Source of the DNA: Pedobacter sp. UBA1951
Lineage (GTDB): Bacteria > Bacteroidota > Bacteroidia > Sphingobacteriales > Sphingobacteriaceae
Direction of reading: 5' to 3'
Length of the DNA stretch: 9,298 nt
Assembly: GCA_002336465.1 (NCBI GenBank)
Contig: DDEP01000109.1
Coordinates: 1 to 9,298, forward strand
Shown here one piece after another: positions 8,030-9,298 of this stretch (the stretch's first letter is position 1; each line of letters starts with the position of its first letter). The notes beneath the pieces were generated by a model that was given only the letters and a program-made list of their open reading frames with translations, ran no database searches and was not told the DNA's origin. Both the position numbers and the translations under genes were made by a program.

Positions 8030-8914
8030 TTATGCTATAGATGCACTGCTAGTTTGCACTTCGCGGCTAACTTTTTTAACCAAACCTTGCAATACATTGC
8101 CGGGTCCAACTTCAATAAAATCGTTAGCGCCATCTTTGATCATATGCTCTGAAGTTTGGGTCCATTTAACGGCTCCAGTTAATTGAGCAATTAAGTTTGT
8201 TTTAATTGTTGCAGGATCCGATGTTGGCTGTGCATTTACGTTCTGGTAGATAGGGCATACCGGCGCATTGATTGCCGTAGCCTCGATTGCTGCCTGTAGC
8301 TCAACTTTTGCAGGTTCCATTAACGGCGAATGGAAGGCTCCGCCCACGTTTAATTTTAAAGCTCTTTTAGCACCTGCAGCACTTAATTTTTCGCAAGCTT
8401 GATCAATACCTGCTATAGAACCCGAAATAACCAATTGACCCGGACAGTTATAATTTGCCGGAACAACGATTTCATCTATCTCTGCACAAATCTGTTCAAC
8501 TACTTCATCAGCTAAGCCTAAAATTGCTGCCATAGTTGAGGGTTGTAGCTCGCAAGCTTTTTGCATAGCATTTGCACGAGCAATAACTAATTTTAAACCA
8601 TCTTCAAATGAAAGTGCATTGGCAGAAACTAAAGCAGAGAACTCTCCTAATGAATGACCTGCAACCATATCAGGTTTAAAGTCATCGCCTAATACTTTAG
8701 CTAAAATAACCGAATGCAAAAATATAGCGGGTTGGGTAACATTGGTTTGTTTCAACTCTTCATCAGTTCCGCTAAACATAATATCGCTAATGCGAAAACC
8801 AATAATTTCGTTAGCTTTTTCAAATAATTCTTTGGCTAATGGGCTGCTCTCATATAAGTCTTTACCCATGCCAACAAACTGGGCTCCCTGCCCAGGAAAA
8901 ATATATGCCTTCAT
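8030..8914 (-). CDS. fabD: Malonyl-CoA:ACP transacylase, 294 aa
   Basis: A cytosolic enzyme of type II fatty acid synthesis that moves the malonyl group from CoA to acyl carrier protein to supply chain elongation. The sequence is full length for the family (about 290-310). It shows the N-terminal FPGQGAQ motif (6-12; Gln11 helps form the oxyanion hole), the nucleophile elbow GHSLGE with Ser88, Arg113 in IARANAMQ (binds the malonyl carboxylate), His195 in GGAFHSPLM (catalytic partner of the serine), and the C-terminal EVGPGNVLQGL (268-278). These correspond to Ser92, Arg117 and His201 of E. coli FabD. The ATG at 8914 lies directly before the conserved KAYIFPGQGAQ, so this start is well supported. 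It lies 52 bp after folE in the same direction and 115 bp before the kinase gene. I see no -33/-7 promoter in the 52-bp gap, so it is probably read through from folE. Confidence 0.97.
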   Translation of the reverse strand: MKAYIFPGQGAQFVGMGKDLYESSPLAKELFEKANEIIGFRISDIMFSGTDEELKQTNVTQPAIFLHSVILAKVLGDDFKPDMVAGHSLGEFSALVSANALSFEDGLKLVIARANAMQKACELQPSTMAAILGLADEVVEQICAEIDEIVVPANYNCPGQLVISGSIAGIDQACEKLSAAGAKRALKLNVGGAFHSPLMEPAKVELQAAIEATAINAPVCPIYQNVNAQPTSDPATIKTNLIAQLTGAVKWTQTSEHMIKDGANDFIEVGPGNVLQGLVKKVSREVQTSSASIA

Positions 8915-8946
8915 ATAAGCTTGTAATCTTAAGGTTTATTGATAAA

Positions 8947-8961
8947 ATGACCTGAGGTCAT
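8947..8961. promoter_or_regulatory. Perfect 15-bp palindrome between folE and fabD
   Basis: ATGACCT at 8947-8953 and AGGTCAT at 8955-8961 are exact reverse complements around a single central base. In the minus-strand transcript it lies just after the folE stop (8967-8969) and folds as a 6-bp stem with a UCA loop followed by UUUUAUC. That would make a short, weak terminator or attenuator. As DNA it is about 33-47 bp before the fabD start, where a dimeric regulator could bind. I cannot decide between these roles. Confidence 0.45.
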
Positions 8962-8966
8962 CAACT

Positions 8967-9298
8967 TTAGTCTAAACTTGCTGTAATTAAACGTAAAAAT
9001 TCTGAACGGGTCTTATCGTTGGTCATAAACTCACCTGTAAACGCCGAAGTTGTGGTTACAGAATTTTGTTTTTGTACCCCACGCATAGCCATGCACAAAT
9101 GTTTACACTCTATTACAACCGCAACGCCTTTAGGGTTCAAGGTATGCTGTATGCAGTCTCTAATTTCGTTTGTTAAGCGTTCTTGTACTTGCAACCTGCG
9201 GGCAAAAGCATCTATAACACGAGGCACTTTACTTAAACCTACAATATGTCCGTTAGGGATATAGGCCACATGTGCTTTACCAAAAAAAGGCAGCATAT
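8967..9298 (-). CDS. folE: GTP cyclohydrolase I, C-terminal part (start outside window)
   Basis: FolE converts GTP to 7,8-dihydroneopterin triphosphate, the first step of folate (and pterin) synthesis, as a zinc enzyme built of decamers. About 110 C-terminal residues are visible of a protein usually near 190-220 residues. They match the family closely: LPFFGKAHVAYIPNG, GLSKVPRV, FARRLQVQERLT, KHLCMAMRGVQKQ and TTTSAFTGEF. The HLC motif carries the cysteine equivalent to zinc ligand Cys181 of E. coli FolE, with the histidine two residues before it in the active site. The other zinc ligands (Cys110 and His113 in E. coli) fall at or beyond the right edge; the split codon at 9297-9298 ends in AT, consistent with that histidine. 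The first in-window ATG (9296) corresponds to an internal methionine, not the true start. It is upstream of fabD in the same direction. The identification is near certain. Confidence 0.96.
   Translation of the reverse strand, partial: MLPFFGKAHVAYIPNGHIVGLSKVPRVIDAFARRLQVQERLTNEIRDCIQHTLNPKGVAVVIECKHLCMAMRGVQKQNSVTTTSAFTGEFMTNDKTRSEFLRLITASLD

Noticed and set aside
9296..9298. ATG at 9296 (minus) as the folE start
   Set aside because: The residues after it align with the middle of GTP cyclohydrolase I, just past the zinc-binding histidines, so the true start and the N-terminal half are outside the window.

Overview
The window looks like chromosomal DNA of a Bacteroidota bacterium, most likely a Sphingobacteriaceae-type organism (Pedobacter or Mucilaginibacter relatives). 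The grounds are AT-rich DNA, start codons without clear Shine-Dalgarno sequences, a textbook Bacteroidota promoter (TTTG, then TAnnTTTG) before the lipoprotein gene, and FabD and GTP cyclohydrolase I sequences of the Bacteroidota type. The genus is an inference; no rRNA or other strong marker is present.

Layout, left to right. Positions 2-85 hold the last 27 codons of an unidentified plus-strand gene, closed by a strong intrinsic terminator (113-145). A single-gene unit follows on the plus strand: promoter 184-213, a 154-residue PEGA-domain lipoprotein (245-709) and a terminator (718-745) in the convergent gap. Everything from 752 to the right edge is on the minus strand. In transcription order it is the 3' part of folE (GTP cyclohydrolase I), fabD (malonyl-CoA:ACP transacylase), a 1242-residue multi-pass sensor histidine kinase, and a 1144-residue predicted outer-membrane beta-barrel protein.

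folE and fabD are housekeeping genes, separated by 52 bp that contain a perfect 15-bp palindrome. fabD and the kinase are separated by 115 bp that contain a nested inverted repeat. The kinase and the barrel protein share one base of their stop and start codons (TAATG), so they are probably translated together. The kinase has about twelve predicted membrane segments, two extracytoplasmic regions, and a complete HAMP, phospho-acceptor and ATPase core related to NtrY. No response regulator lies in the window.

The most interesting item is this kinase and outer-membrane-protein pair. It could be a cell-envelope sensing module in which an inner-membrane kinase and an outer-membrane barrel act in one pathway. 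That is a hypothesis from gene order only. I found no tRNA, rRNA, CRISPR array, transposase or phage gene, and no broken gene. No gene-free stretch exceeds 160 bp.
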